A stretch of DNA of 64,000 nucleotides from Fulvimarina manganoxydans (GTDB lineage Bacteria > Pseudomonadota > Alphaproteobacteria > Rhizobiales > Rhizobiaceae): positions 1-64,000 of the forward strand of contig NZ_FWXR01000019.1 in assembly GCF_900176465.1 (NCBI RefSeq), read 5' to 3'. The number at the start of each line of letters is the position of its first letter. Position 1 is the stretch's first letter. Under the pieces are notes generated by a model. That model was not told where the DNA came from and searched no databases. It was given only the letters and a program-made list of their open reading frames with translations. Positions 37,167-45,732 of the stretch are shown piece after piece. A program made the translations under genes and the position numbers.

Positions 37167-38297
37167 TCAGTTGTCGTTGAGCTGCGGCGGAGCGACGCTG
37201 CCCTCGCCCTCATTGGCATTGTTCTCACCCGCGGGCTGATCGGAATGCGGCTGACGGTCGCTGGCCGGGGCCGTCGCGCCCTGGGGCTCGCCCGTGATGC
37301 CGTCCGACCCATGGCCGCCCGGCTCGAACGTGTCGATCGGATGGGCATCGAAGGTCAGCGCCTCGATGGGGATGTTCCGTTCGCCGCTGCCGCCCTGGGC
37401 GTTGATGTGATGGATCTCCTGCATGCACAGCTTGCCTTCGCGCACGCACATGCCGAGGATCGCCGGATAGAGCGCCTCGTCGACCGACGAGAAATACTGG
37501 ACCGGCGCGGCCTCGCTCGGGCGCGCGAGTTCGAGATATTTTGCGCGATCCAGCGTCCCGCCTTCGGTCTTCGCCTTTTCGACCCAGGCGTCGAAATCCT
37601 GATCGCTGAGGCCGTGGAACTTGAATCGCATGTCGGAGAAGCCGGCGCCGTTATAATGCGAGGCGAGGCCCTGATAGACGCCCTCGGCATTGATCACGGC
37701 GTGGAGCTTGGTCTCCATTCCCGGCATCGCGTAGATCATGCCCGCCAGGGTTGGGACATAGAAGGCATTCATCACCGACTCGGCCGTCAGCTTGAAGGTG
37801 ATCGGCCGGTCCACGGGCGCTGCCAGCTCGTTGATCGTCGCGATCCCGTATTGGGGATAGATGAACATCCACTTCCAATCGAGTGCGACCACCTCGACCT
37901 CCAGCGGCTCGGCGCTCGTGTCGACCGTCTCGCTCGTCGTGATCGCGTCCAGCGGCCGATAGGGATCGAGGAGATGGGTTCCGACCCAGGTCACCGCACC
38001 AAGAATGACGATGATCAGGAGTGGCGCGGTCCAGATGACGAGCTCAAGCTTGGTCGAATGGTCCCAGTCGGGATCGTATCCGGAATGGGCCTTGTTCGCC
38101 GCGCGGTAGCGCCAGGCGAAAATGAAGGCCATCGCGATCACTGGGATGATGATCAGAAGCATCAGGCCGGTTGCGATCAACAGCATGTCGCGTTGACGCG
38201 CGGCAATGTCTCCGGCGGGAAAGAGGACGTCGTAATCGCCGCAGCCTGCAAGGAGAAAGGCGAGCGATGCCAGCGCGAATGTGCGTATGAGTCCCAC
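37167..38297 (-). CDS. cyoA: Cytochrome o ubiquinol oxidase subunit II (lipoprotein)
   Basis: The 376-residue subunit II has a lipoprotein signal (lipobox LLAGC, Cys19), two membrane helices and a periplasmic cupredoxin domain without CuA ligands, as expected of a quinol rather than cytochrome c oxidase. DWKWMFIYPQYGIATINELA is typical of CyoA. A hydrophilic tail of about 60 residues extends the C-terminus. I chose GTG 38297 with an upstream AGGA because it yields the correct signal peptide; the longer frame to 38438 does not. It is first in cyoABCD-surf1. cyoE is not in the window. Confidence 0.92.
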   Translation of the reverse strand: MGLIRTFALASLAFLLAGCGDYDVLFPAGDIAARQRDMLLIATGLMLLIIIPVIAMAFIFAWRYRAANKAHSGYDPDWDHSTKLELVIWTAPLLIIVILGAVTWVGTHLLDPYRPLDAITTSETVDTSAEPLEVEVVALDWKWMFIYPQYGIATINELAAPVDRPITFKLTAESVMNAFYVPTLAGMIYAMPGMETKLHAVINAEGVYQGLASHYNGAGFSDMRFKFHGLSDQDFDAWVEKAKTEGGTLDRAKYLELARPSEAAPVQYFSSVDEALYPAILGMCVREGKLCMQEIHHINAQGGSGERNIPIEALTFDAHPIDTFEPGGHGSDGITGEPQGATAPASDRQPHSDQPAGENNANEGEGSVAPPQLNDN

Positions 38298-38496
38298 GCG
38301 AACGATCCTGCTTTTTGGACTGTTCAGAGATGGCGGTCGGTGGTTGACTGCCGAACGGCCCTGGTATTGAACAATTTGTGCGATGCCACAAGAGCCGAAG
38401 CGCGTATAAGTGCCGCAAGGGGCCGCGCGCCGATGCAATGCGTTTCAATCCCGGCCTCCGTCTTTCCAGGGGCGCCGGCCGCTGTCGGGACAGACC

Positions 38497-39819
38497 ATGA
38501 GCCAGGCCACTGCTAACGGATCGTTCGAACGCGATATAGCGGTCACGAATGCCGATCGTCACAGGCTCGATCCGAGCGAGATCGCCATTGGGGTGATCAT
38601 CGGTCGCACCTCGGAATTCTTCGACTTCTTCGTCTTCGCCATCGCCTCGGTCATAGTCTTTCCCGCGCGCATCTTCTCCTTCACCGACCCGGTGACGGGC
38701 ACGCTCTATTCCTTCGCGATCTTCGCGCTCGCTTTCGTAGCCCGTCCCTTCGGCACATGGCTGTTCATGACCATCGACCGGCGGCACGGAAAAGGCGTGA
38801 AGCTGACGATCGCCCTGTTTGGGCTCGGAACCTCGACGGTCGCCGTCGCCTTTCTGCCCACCTATGACCAGATCGGCATGGCCGCGGTCTGGCTCTTGGT
38901 CGCGCTGCGGATCGGGCAGGGCATCTCGCTCGGCGGAACCTGGGATGGTCTGGCCTCTCTCCTGGCAATGAACGCGCCCGAGAAGCATCGCGGCTGGTGG
39001 GCGATGGTGCCCCAGCTTGGCGCGCCCTTCGGCCTCATCGTCGCATCCGGTCTCTTCGCCTTTTTCCACGGTTTCCTGCCGAAAGAGCAGTTCCTGGATT
39101 TCGGCTGGCAGTTTCCCTTCTTCTGCGCTTTCGCGATCAATGTGGTCGCTCTGTTCGCGCGGCTGCGCATCGTCGCGACGCCGGAATATGTTCACCAGTT
39201 CCAGCGTCGGGAGTTGCAGGCGACCCGGTTGCGCCAGACGGTCCGCTCCTATGGCCGCTTCATCGTGATCGGCGCCTTCACGCCCCTGGCGAGCTTCGCG
39301 CTCTTCCACATGGTGACGGTCTATCCGCTCTCCTGGATCGCCCTCTTCACCGACGACAACGTCACCCACTTTCTCATCATCGAGGGTTTCGGCGCTGCTG
39401 TCGGAGCGATCGCGATCATCACCTCGGGCTTCCTGGCCGACAAATATGGCCGACGTCAGGTCCTCTGGATGTGCGCCGTCCTCATCGCGATCTTCTCCGG
39501 CTTCGCGCCTTCAATGCTCGACCAGGGCACGGCCGGCGAGATCATCTTCATGGTCACCGGCTTTGCCCTCCTGGGCGTCACCTTCGGCCAGTGTTCGGGC
39601 GCCGTCGCTTCGAACTTCCCGCGCTCCTATCGCTACACGGGCTCGGCTCTCGTCTCCGATCTCGCCTGGCTCTTCGGCGCGGGCTTCGCGCCCTTCGTCG
39701 CGCTGTTCCTGTCCGATCTCTTCGGGTTGATCGCCGCCGGCGCCTATCTTCTGTCCGGCGCGATCTGCACCCTGCTCGCCCTGCGCTACAACGAGCGTGT
39801 CGAATATTCCGAGGAGTGA
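38497..39819 (+). CDS. MFS transporter, metabolite:H+ symporter type
   Basis: A 440-residue permease with about twelve membrane segments. GRTSEFFDFFVFAIASVIVF near the N-terminus, a basic loop between helices 2 and 3 (TIDRRHGKGVKL), and RIGQGISLGGTWDG are typical of the metabolite:proton symporter subfamily (relatives of ProP, KgtP and ShiA). ATG 38497 is chosen over upstream in-frame starts. It is divergent from cyoA and 69 bp before a LysR gene on the same strand, which may regulate it. The substrate is unknown. Confidence 0.88.
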   Translation: MSQATANGSFERDIAVTNADRHRLDPSEIAIGVIIGRTSEFFDFFVFAIASVIVFPARIFSFTDPVTGTLYSFAIFALAFVARPFGTWLFMTIDRRHGKGVKLTIALFGLGTSTVAVAFLPTYDQIGMAAVWLLVALRIGQGISLGGTWDGLASLLAMNAPEKHRGWWAMVPQLGAPFGLIVASGLFAFFHGFLPKEQFLDFGWQFPFFCAFAINVVALFARLRIVATPEYVHQFQRRELQATRLRQTVRSYGRFIVIGAFTPLASFALFHMVTVYPLSWIALFTDDNVTHFLIIEGFGAAVGAIAIITSGFLADKYGRRQVLWMCAVLIAIFSGFAPSMLDQGTAGEIIFMVTGFALLGVTFGQCSGAVASNFPRSYRYTGSALVSDLAWLFGAGFAPFVALFLSDLFGLIAAGAYLLSGAICTLLALRYNERVEYSEE

Positions 39820-39888
39820 TCGCGGGCGCGTCCTTGCCGCCCCGCCGGTCGAAGCGTCGGGGCGCGTCATGTCCGAAGAGGGCGGGTC

Positions 39889-40809
39889 ATGGCTGACGGG
39901 CTGGAAGGCCTTTCGTGGGACGACATCAGGCTGATCGGGCTGATCGCTGAAACGCGCTCCCTGCCGGCGGCCGCGGCGGAACTCGGCGCCCATCACTCGA
40001 CCGTCTTCCGCCGATTGCGACAGATCGAGGCGGCGGTGGGCGCGCCGCTCTTCGAGCGCGACGGCACGCAGCTAGTCGCGAGCGGGCCGGGCGAAGAGAT
40101 CGCGGCCCTGTCGCGCCAGATGCGGGACGCCGTGGATGCCGCCACCTTGAAGCTGAAAGGGCGCGAGGCGCTGCCGGCCGGCGAATTGCGCGTGGCCACG
40201 AATGATTCGCTCCTCATCGGTCTGCTCACGCCGATCTTCGCGCGCTTCCGCGCCGCCTGCCCGGATGTCCATCTCGACGTCATCGTCTCGAACCAGGCGC
40301 TCAATCTGTCACGGCGCGATGCCGATGTGGCGATCCGCGCAACCGATTCGCCGCCCGAGACGTTGGTCGGGCGCCGGCTGGCACGCATCGCCTGGGCCCA
40401 GTTCGGCCCCGCCGGCGGGACGTCTGCCATCGATGCGGGGGGCGATGAGACGCCCTGGATCGCGCTCGGCGAGACCATGGGTGCCATGAAGGTCGTGCGC
40501 CACGCGCTGGCGGAAAAAGGCTCAGACCAGCTGCGCTACAGGGTCGATACCGTGCTTGGCCTTGCCGCTGCGGTCGAGGCCGGTATCGGCATCGGCCATC
40601 TTCCCTGCTTCGTCGGCGATCGCTCGCCCAGTTTGATGCGTCTTGGACCTGTCGAGCCATCCTTCTCGACTGATCTCTGGCTGCTGACCCATGCGGATCT
40701 TCGCCATGCGGCGCGGGTGAGGGCATTTACCGATTTCGTCGCCGCAGAGATCGCAGAGCTGCGGCCGCTCATCGAAGGGGCGCGTTCTGACGAAACGGTG
40801 ACCGCTTGA
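39889..40809 (+). CDS. LysR-family transcriptional regulator
   Basis: A 306-residue LTTR with an N-terminal winged helix (LIAETRSLPAAAAELGAHHS then FRRLRQIEAAVGAPLFERDG) and a periplasmic-binding-like effector domain (about 95-295). The ATG at 39889 fits the family's length. It follows the MFS transporter on the same strand, not divergently as is usual for LysR targets. The inducer is unknown. Confidence 0.9.
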   Translation: MADGLEGLSWDDIRLIGLIAETRSLPAAAAELGAHHSTVFRRLRQIEAAVGAPLFERDGTQLVASGPGEEIAALSRQMRDAVDAATLKLKGREALPAGELRVATNDSLLIGLLTPIFARFRAACPDVHLDVIVSNQALNLSRRDADVAIRATDSPPETLVGRRLARIAWAQFGPAGGTSAIDAGGDETPWIALGETMGAMKVVRHALAEKGSDQLRYRVDTVLGLAAAVEAGIGIGHLPCFVGDRSPSLMRLGPVEPSFSTDLWLLTHADLRHAARVRAFTDFVAAEIAELRPLIEGARSDETVTA

Positions 40810-41200
40810 GATAGCTTGGTTCGAGAAGAGTTTTCATGCGCCGCTCAGCAAGAAATTCGACCGAAAAGATCGATAGATAGTGCTAAGCTCTTGTTTCGCC
40901 GAATAGTCCGTGCCGCAATTCGATAAGGCTGCTCGCGGCCAAGCTCAATCGTCGCCGTTTGATCGCGTGCGACAAATTCCGGGGCCCACCCTGACATCAG
41001 TGCGTCAGACCTCTATAAAGGTCAGGAGTGAACGGTCTTAATCGGATTGGTGGACGGGTGAGGGCTACCGATCTTCAGCCAATGACAGCGCTGCTTGCTT
41101 CTGCTCGGTCTCAACGACATGACCGGTAAGGTCCGCTGCGTTCGGCCGCCACCGCTCCGCCGTCGGTCGCCTTTCCCGGCCGGCGGAACACAGGACATGC
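40810..41200 (+). promoter_or_regulatory. Intergenic region with promoter for the bacteriophytochrome cassette
   Basis: CTGACA (40991-40996) and TATAAA (41014-41019) are separated by 17 bp, a strong sigma-70-type match, 182 bp upstream of the kinase gene. The long 5' untranslated part has no strong hairpin. I found no GGAAC/GTT pair of the EcfG general-stress type close to the start codon. The rest of the region shows nothing recognisable. Confidence 0.6.
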
Positions 41201-43477
41201 ATGATGGATGACGAAGGAAGACCCTTCGGGACAAGCCCGGCGAGTGGTGATCTCGACGCCTGCGCGCGCGAGCCGATCCACGTTCCGGGACATATTCAGC
41301 CTCACGGCCTTCTGCTTGTGATCGAGCCGGACTCGCGTGCCGTCTTGCAAGCAAGCGACAATCTGGCGGGCTTCGGGCTATCGGTCGACGGCGCGATCCC
41401 TGGGGCGGGGCTGAAAGAGGTCGTCGGGGGCGATGCGGCGACCGAAATCGAATCGGCCCTCAACGCTTTCTCCGCCGGCGAGGGACCGACCCTTCTCGGC
41501 CCGGTGACGATCCATGACCGGGTGTTCGATCTCGTCGTTCATCAGGTCGGAGACCGCTTGATCCTGGAATTGGAGGTTGAAACGGCGGACTCGCCGCGCG
41601 GCTCTCTCGATGGGCTTTATCCGCATATCCAGGCTTTTGTCGGAAGCCTGCCGGCCTTGTCCGATGAGGAAAGCCTCGGCAGCGCGGCTGCCGCGAAGAT
41701 TAGGGAGCTGACTGGCTTCGACCGCGTCCTCGTCTATCGGTTCGACGAGGATTGGAACGGCACGGTCGTGGCGGAGGCGCGGGGCGAACGTCTGCCCTCC
41801 TATCTCGATCTGCGTTTTCCCGCTTCCGATATCCCCGCCCAGGCGCGCGAGCTCTACAGGCTGAATCGGCTCCGCCTGATCCCGGATGCCGATTATGTGC
41901 CAGTCCCGGTTCACCCGGAACGCGATCCTGCGACAGGGGCTTTGCTCGATCTATCGCTTTCGGTCCTGCGCAGCGTCTCGCCGGTCCATGTACAATATAT
42001 GAAGAATATGGGGACGCCGGCCTCCATGTCAGTCTCCATCCTCGACGAGGGGCGGCTCTGGGGCCTGATTTCCTGCCATCATGGCGAGCCGCGCCGGGTC
42101 CCTGCCCATGTGCGCACAGCCTGCGATTTCGTCGGCCAGATCCTCGCCATGCAGATCGGCGCCAAGGCTCGCAGCCAGATGACGAGCGAGCGCGTGAAGC
42201 GCCACGAGATCGAGGCCCGGCTCCTCTCGGCCATGAGCGAAGCTTCGAGCTTTGAGGAAGGGCTCGCGGCGATGCCGGACGAGCTCCTCGCGTTAACCGA
42301 CGCGGCGGGCGCCGCGATCGTTTCAGATGGCCAAGCCTGGCTTCTGGGCCGCACGCCCGACGAGGCGGATGTGCTTGCGATCGGCGATTGGCTCTTTGCC
42401 CATCATCCGGCCGAGGGCGTCTATTCGACGCCGTCGCTTGGCCGCGAGAGCGCGCCCTTCGAGGGCCTGGCATCGACGGCCGCTGGTCTCGCGGCCATCG
42501 CCATCTCGCAGGTGCGACCGAGCTTCGTCATCTGGTTCCGCCCTGAGGTGATCGAGACGGTGCGCTGGGGCGGCGACCCCCGCAAGCCACAGGAGCCTTC
42601 GGAAGGCCGGCTCGACCCGCGCACCTCCTTCGAGATGTGGAAAGAGACAGTGCGCGGCCGATCCGAGCCCTGGAGCCGCCCGCAGATCGAAGCCGCTGGT
42701 AGCCTGCGCAACGCCATTGTCGGCATCGTCATGCGCAAGGCCGAGGAGATGGCGGCTTTGACCGAGGAGCTGAAGCGCTCGAACAAGGAGCTTGAGGCGT
42801 TCTCCTATTCGATCAGTCATGATCTCCGGGCTCCGTTCCGACACATCGTCGGTTTCGCCGAACTCTTGAAGGAAATGGACCCGGTTGCCGAGGACTCGCG
42901 AGCCAGCCGCTATGTGGATACGGTGATCGAATCGGCCCATTCGGCCGGCCGGCTCGTCGACGACCTTCTCGCCTTCTCTCAGATGGGCCGTACGAAGCTG
43001 ACGCCCATCCGGCTCGACATGAACAAGCTGGTCGACGAGGTCATGCGCATGCTTCGGCCGGACTGGGAGGGGCGAGGCATCGAATGGGAGATTTCGAGCC
43101 TCCCGCGTGCTTGCGGAGACCCCTCCTTCATGCGCTCGGTCTGGCAGAATCTCATCGCCAACTCGATAAAATACACGCGCGGCACGGATCCGAGCCGGAT
43201 CGTCATCGAGGGCGAGGAGCGGGACGACACCTGCGTCTATGTCATTCGTGACGACGGGGTCGGATTCGACATGGCGTATGTCGACAAATTGTTCGGTGTC
43301 TTTCAGCGTTTGCACCGTATCGAGGACTATGAAGGCAGTGGTATCGGCCTTGCCAATATTCGGCGCATCGTCGAGCGCCATGGTGGAAAGGTCTGGGCCG
43401 AAGGAGAGGTCGGAAAAGGAGCGATCTTCTCCTTCTCGCTGCCGAAACGATCAGAGGGTGACACATGTCAGAACTGA
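41201..43477 (+). CDS. Bacteriophytochrome sensor histidine kinase
   Basis: A 758-residue red/far-red photoreceptor kinase. The PAS domain opens with Cys21 in CAREPIHVPGHIQPHG, the biliverdin-attachment cysteine of bacteriophytochromes. The GAF domain has the FPASDIPAQ motif (Asp210) and SPVHVQYMKNMG; the PHY domain has the tongue-type DPRTSFEMWKETVRGRSEPW. The kinase part has a HisKA phospho-acceptor His540 (SYSISHDLRAPF) and a HATPase domain with NLIANSIKYT and GSGIGL. No haem oxygenase gene (biliverdin source) is in the window. It overlaps the next response regulator gene by 13 bp. Confidence 0.95.
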   Translation: MMDDEGRPFGTSPASGDLDACAREPIHVPGHIQPHGLLLVIEPDSRAVLQASDNLAGFGLSVDGAIPGAGLKEVVGGDAATEIESALNAFSAGEGPTLLGPVTIHDRVFDLVVHQVGDRLILELEVETADSPRGSLDGLYPHIQAFVGSLPALSDEESLGSAAAAKIRELTGFDRVLVYRFDEDWNGTVVAEARGERLPSYLDLRFPASDIPAQARELYRLNRLRLIPDADYVPVPVHPERDPATGALLDLSLSVLRSVSPVHVQYMKNMGTPASMSVSILDEGRLWGLISCHHGEPRRVPAHVRTACDFVGQILAMQIGAKARSQMTSERVKRHEIEARLLSAMSEASSFEEGLAAMPDELLALTDAAGAAIVSDGQAWLLGRTPDEADVLAIGDWLFAHHPAEGVYSTPSLGRESAPFEGLASTAAGLAAIAISQVRPSFVIWFRPEVIETVRWGGDPRKPQEPSEGRLDPRTSFEMWKETVRGRSEPWSRPQIEAAGSLRNAIVGIVMRKAEEMAALTEELKRSNKELEAFSYSISHDLRAPFRHIVGFAELLKEMDPVAEDSRASRYVDTVIESAHSAGRLVDDLLAFSQMGRTKLTPIRLDMNKLVDEVMRMLRPDWEGRGIEWEISSLPRACGDPSFMRSVWQNLIANSIKYTRGTDPSRIVIEGEERDDTCVYVIRDDGVGFDMAYVDKLFGVFQRLHRIEDYEGSGIGLANIRRIVERHGGKVWAEGEVGKGAIFSFSLPKRSEGDTCQN

Positions 43478-43938
43478 AGCCGATCCTTCTGGTCGAAGAC
43501 AATCCGAAGGATCTCGAACTGACTTTGCATGCCTTGGAGCGCTCGCAGCTCGCCAATGAGGTCGTGGTCGCGCGCGATGGGGCCGAGGCGCTCACCTGGC
43601 TGGCTGGCGGAGGCGCGGATCCGGCCGCTGATGCGCGCGATCCGGCCGTCGTGCTGCTCGATCTGAAACTGCCCAAGGTCGATGGCCTCCAGGTTCTGGA
43701 GAACATCAAGCGGGATCCCGATCTGCGACACATCCCGGTCGTCATGCTGACCGCTTCGAAGGAAGAGAGCGATCTCGTCAGCTCCTATTCGCTCGGCGTC
43801 AACGCCTTCGTGGTCAAGCCCGTGGATTTCAAGGAGTTCTTCAAGGCGATCCAAGAGATCGGCATGTTCTGGGCGATCCTCAACGAGCCTTTTCCGCGAC
43901 GGGCGCGTCAAACGCCAATGAAGGTGACCGAAGCGTGA
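43465..43938 (+). CDS. Single-domain response regulator (Rcp1-type)
   Basis: A 157-residue receiver domain without an output domain. The acidic pocket is VEDN near residue 11, phospho-acceptor Asp66 is in VVLLDLKLPKVDG, with the conserved Thr in VVMLTAS and Lys in VVKPVDF. Its sequence pattern is that of the stand-alone regulators that partner phytochromes. It overlaps the phytochrome gene at its start and the next gene at its stop (GTGA), so the three are coupled. Confidence 0.93.
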   Translation: MSELKPILLVEDNPKDLELTLHALERSQLANEVVVARDGAEALTWLAGGGADPAADARDPAVVLLDLKLPKVDGLQVLENIKRDPDLRHIPVVMLTASKEESDLVSSYSLGVNAFVVKPVDFKEFFKAIQEIGMFWAILNEPFPRRARQTPMKVTEA

Positions 43939-45356
43939 CGCGGCCCGTTCAACCCGTGCGCATCCTTCATCTGGAGGATAGCGATCTCGATGCCGATCTC
44001 ATAACGGAGCATCTGCGGATCGGCGGCGTCGCCCATCGCACGGACCGTGTCTGGGAACGGGCCGATTTCGTGCGTCTCTTGTCGCGCGGCGGCTACGACC
44101 TGATTTTGGCGGACTATAAGCTGCCGAGCTTCGACGGTCTGTCGGCGCTCGACATCGCGCGCAATCTGGCGCCGGATCTGCCATTCATCTTCGTCTCCGC
44201 GACGCTCGGCGAGGAGGTGGCGATCGAGGCTTTGAAGAACGGCGCGACCGACTATGTCATCAAGTCACGCCTGGGGCGCCTTGCGACCTGCGTCGAACGG
44301 GCGATCCGCGAGACCCATGAGAGGCGGCGGCGGGAATCAGCCGAAGCGGAGAATTTCGAGACGAAGCAGCGGCTCAGCGCGGCGCTTTCGGTCGCTCAGA
44401 TTGGCACCTTCGAGTGGGATGCGGAGAGCGACCAGTTGCTTCTCGATTCTCGCAGCCGGGCGATTTTCGATCTCGGCAATGAGGAGCGCGTGATGGCGGA
44501 CACGCTGCGCGCGCGTCTCGTCGACGAAGACCGAGAAAATGTGCGCGTCGCGATCAACGAGGCGATGGAGGGGCGCGAGCGGGTCGAGGTGGAGTTCCGT
44601 ATCGAGCTTCCTAACGGAACGGTCCGTCATATCGGCACGATCTGCGACTGGTATGCCGGTCATGACGGGCGCTATCCGCGCGGCATCGGCGTGTTCAAGG
44701 ACATCACGGATCGCAAGAACCAGGAGGAGCAGCAGGCGCTCGTCGTGCGCGAGCTTCATCATCGGGTGAAGAACAGCCTGACGACGGCCCAATCGGTGAT
44801 CAACTTCACCCTGAAGACCTCGCCAAGCTTCGACGATTTTCAACGCAAGATTTCGGCTCGGATCGCCTCGCTCGCCCGCAGCCATTCGCTGCTCACTCAG
44901 AACGAATGGGGCGCTGTCAGTCTGGAAGACATTCTGCGCTCCGAACTCGCTCCCTACGATCCGGATGCCATGCGCGGCCAACTCTCCGGCCCGCCGGTCT
45001 ATCTGCCCTCGGACCTGTCATCGACCTATGCAATGGCCTTTCACGAGATGACGACCAATGCGGTGAAATACGGCTCGCTTTCGGTGCCGCAGGGAGTGGT
45101 CAAGATCGATTGGCAGGTGGAACGGCAGGAGGATTGCGAGATCCTCACTCTGTCCTGGACCGAGCGTGGGGGGCCGCCGATCACGACCCCGCCCACCCGG
45201 CGCGGCTTCGGCTCAACGCTGCTCGATCGGCTGCTCGCCGTCCAGCTCAATGGGCGGGTCGATACCAATTACGGTGAGAGTGGAGCGCGGATCGTCATCG
45301 AGAGCCGGCTCGCCATCCGCAAGCCGCCGGTCGTTCCACCCAGGACCGCAGCCTGA
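43935..45356 (+). CDS. Hybrid protein: receiver - PAS - HWE-family histidine kinase
   Basis: The 473 residues carry an N-terminal receiver (Asp60 in LILADYKLPSFDG; about 8-125), a PAS domain (about 145-260, ending RGIGVFKDITDRK) and an HWE kinase: phospho-acceptor His276 in ELHHRVKNSLTT, N-box MTTNAVKYGSLS and the W-x-E motif in LSWTERGGPP. Starting with a GTG, it overlaps the response regulator. HWE kinases in this order often feed the PhyR/EcfG general stress response, so light input to stress control is a fair inference, not shown here. Confidence 0.9.
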   Translation: MTRPVQPVRILHLEDSDLDADLITEHLRIGGVAHRTDRVWERADFVRLLSRGGYDLILADYKLPSFDGLSALDIARNLAPDLPFIFVSATLGEEVAIEALKNGATDYVIKSRLGRLATCVERAIRETHERRRRESAEAENFETKQRLSAALSVAQIGTFEWDAESDQLLLDSRSRAIFDLGNEERVMADTLRARLVDEDRENVRVAINEAMEGRERVEVEFRIELPNGTVRHIGTICDWYAGHDGRYPRGIGVFKDITDRKNQEEQQALVVRELHHRVKNSLTTAQSVINFTLKTSPSFDDFQRKISARIASLARSHSLLTQNEWGAVSLEDILRSELAPYDPDAMRGQLSGPPVYLPSDLSSTYAMAFHEMTTNAVKYGSLSVPQGVVKIDWQVERQEDCEILTLSWTERGGPPITTPPTRRGFGSTLLDRLLAVQLNGRVDTNYGESGARIVIESRLAIRKPPVVPPRTAA

Positions 45357-45732
45357 ACGTGCGAAGCGTTTGAGCAAGGGCGGCAGACCTGATCGACCGG
45401 GCGGTTTCGCGAGCGTCCGATCTTACAAAAATGGAATGCGGAAAACGGGCGATGAGGCCGCCTATCGGCCTTTTGGGATCGTTTCATATTTGTAGTTGAG
45501 GGCAGGAAAAGTTGTAAAATAACCCAGCCATGCGGCGAAGATGACGCAACGGAAAATCGAAATCGCTTGTGACGTCAAGCAAATAAATATGCCATCGTGG
45601 CGTGGCAAGCCGATTGTCAAGAAATAGAAAGCGATCTATCGATTTCAACCGCTGATGCCCCCACGGTATCATCGGGCTGGGGGAGCCGCTTGGAAGCGGC
45701 TCTGGCCCTCGAAGACATCGGTCGATCGAACC
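45357..45732. other. Intergenic region before the metalloprotease gene
   Basis: No gene. AT-rich patches near 45480-45525 and 45570-45595 probably hold the promoter; TAAAAT near 45515 could be a -10 box but no matching -35 was found. A GCTTG-N6-CAAGC palindrome lies near 45565. The protease start codon has no obvious ribosome-binding site, so its exact start is uncertain and the region may be slightly shorter. Confidence 0.4.

Noticed and set aside
34995-38516. 1173-codon open frame on the plus strand opposite cyoABC
   Set aside because: It lies antisense to well-conserved cyo genes; its product is His/Asp/Arg-rich with no fold, and long antisense frames are expected from the codon bias of GC-rich genomes.
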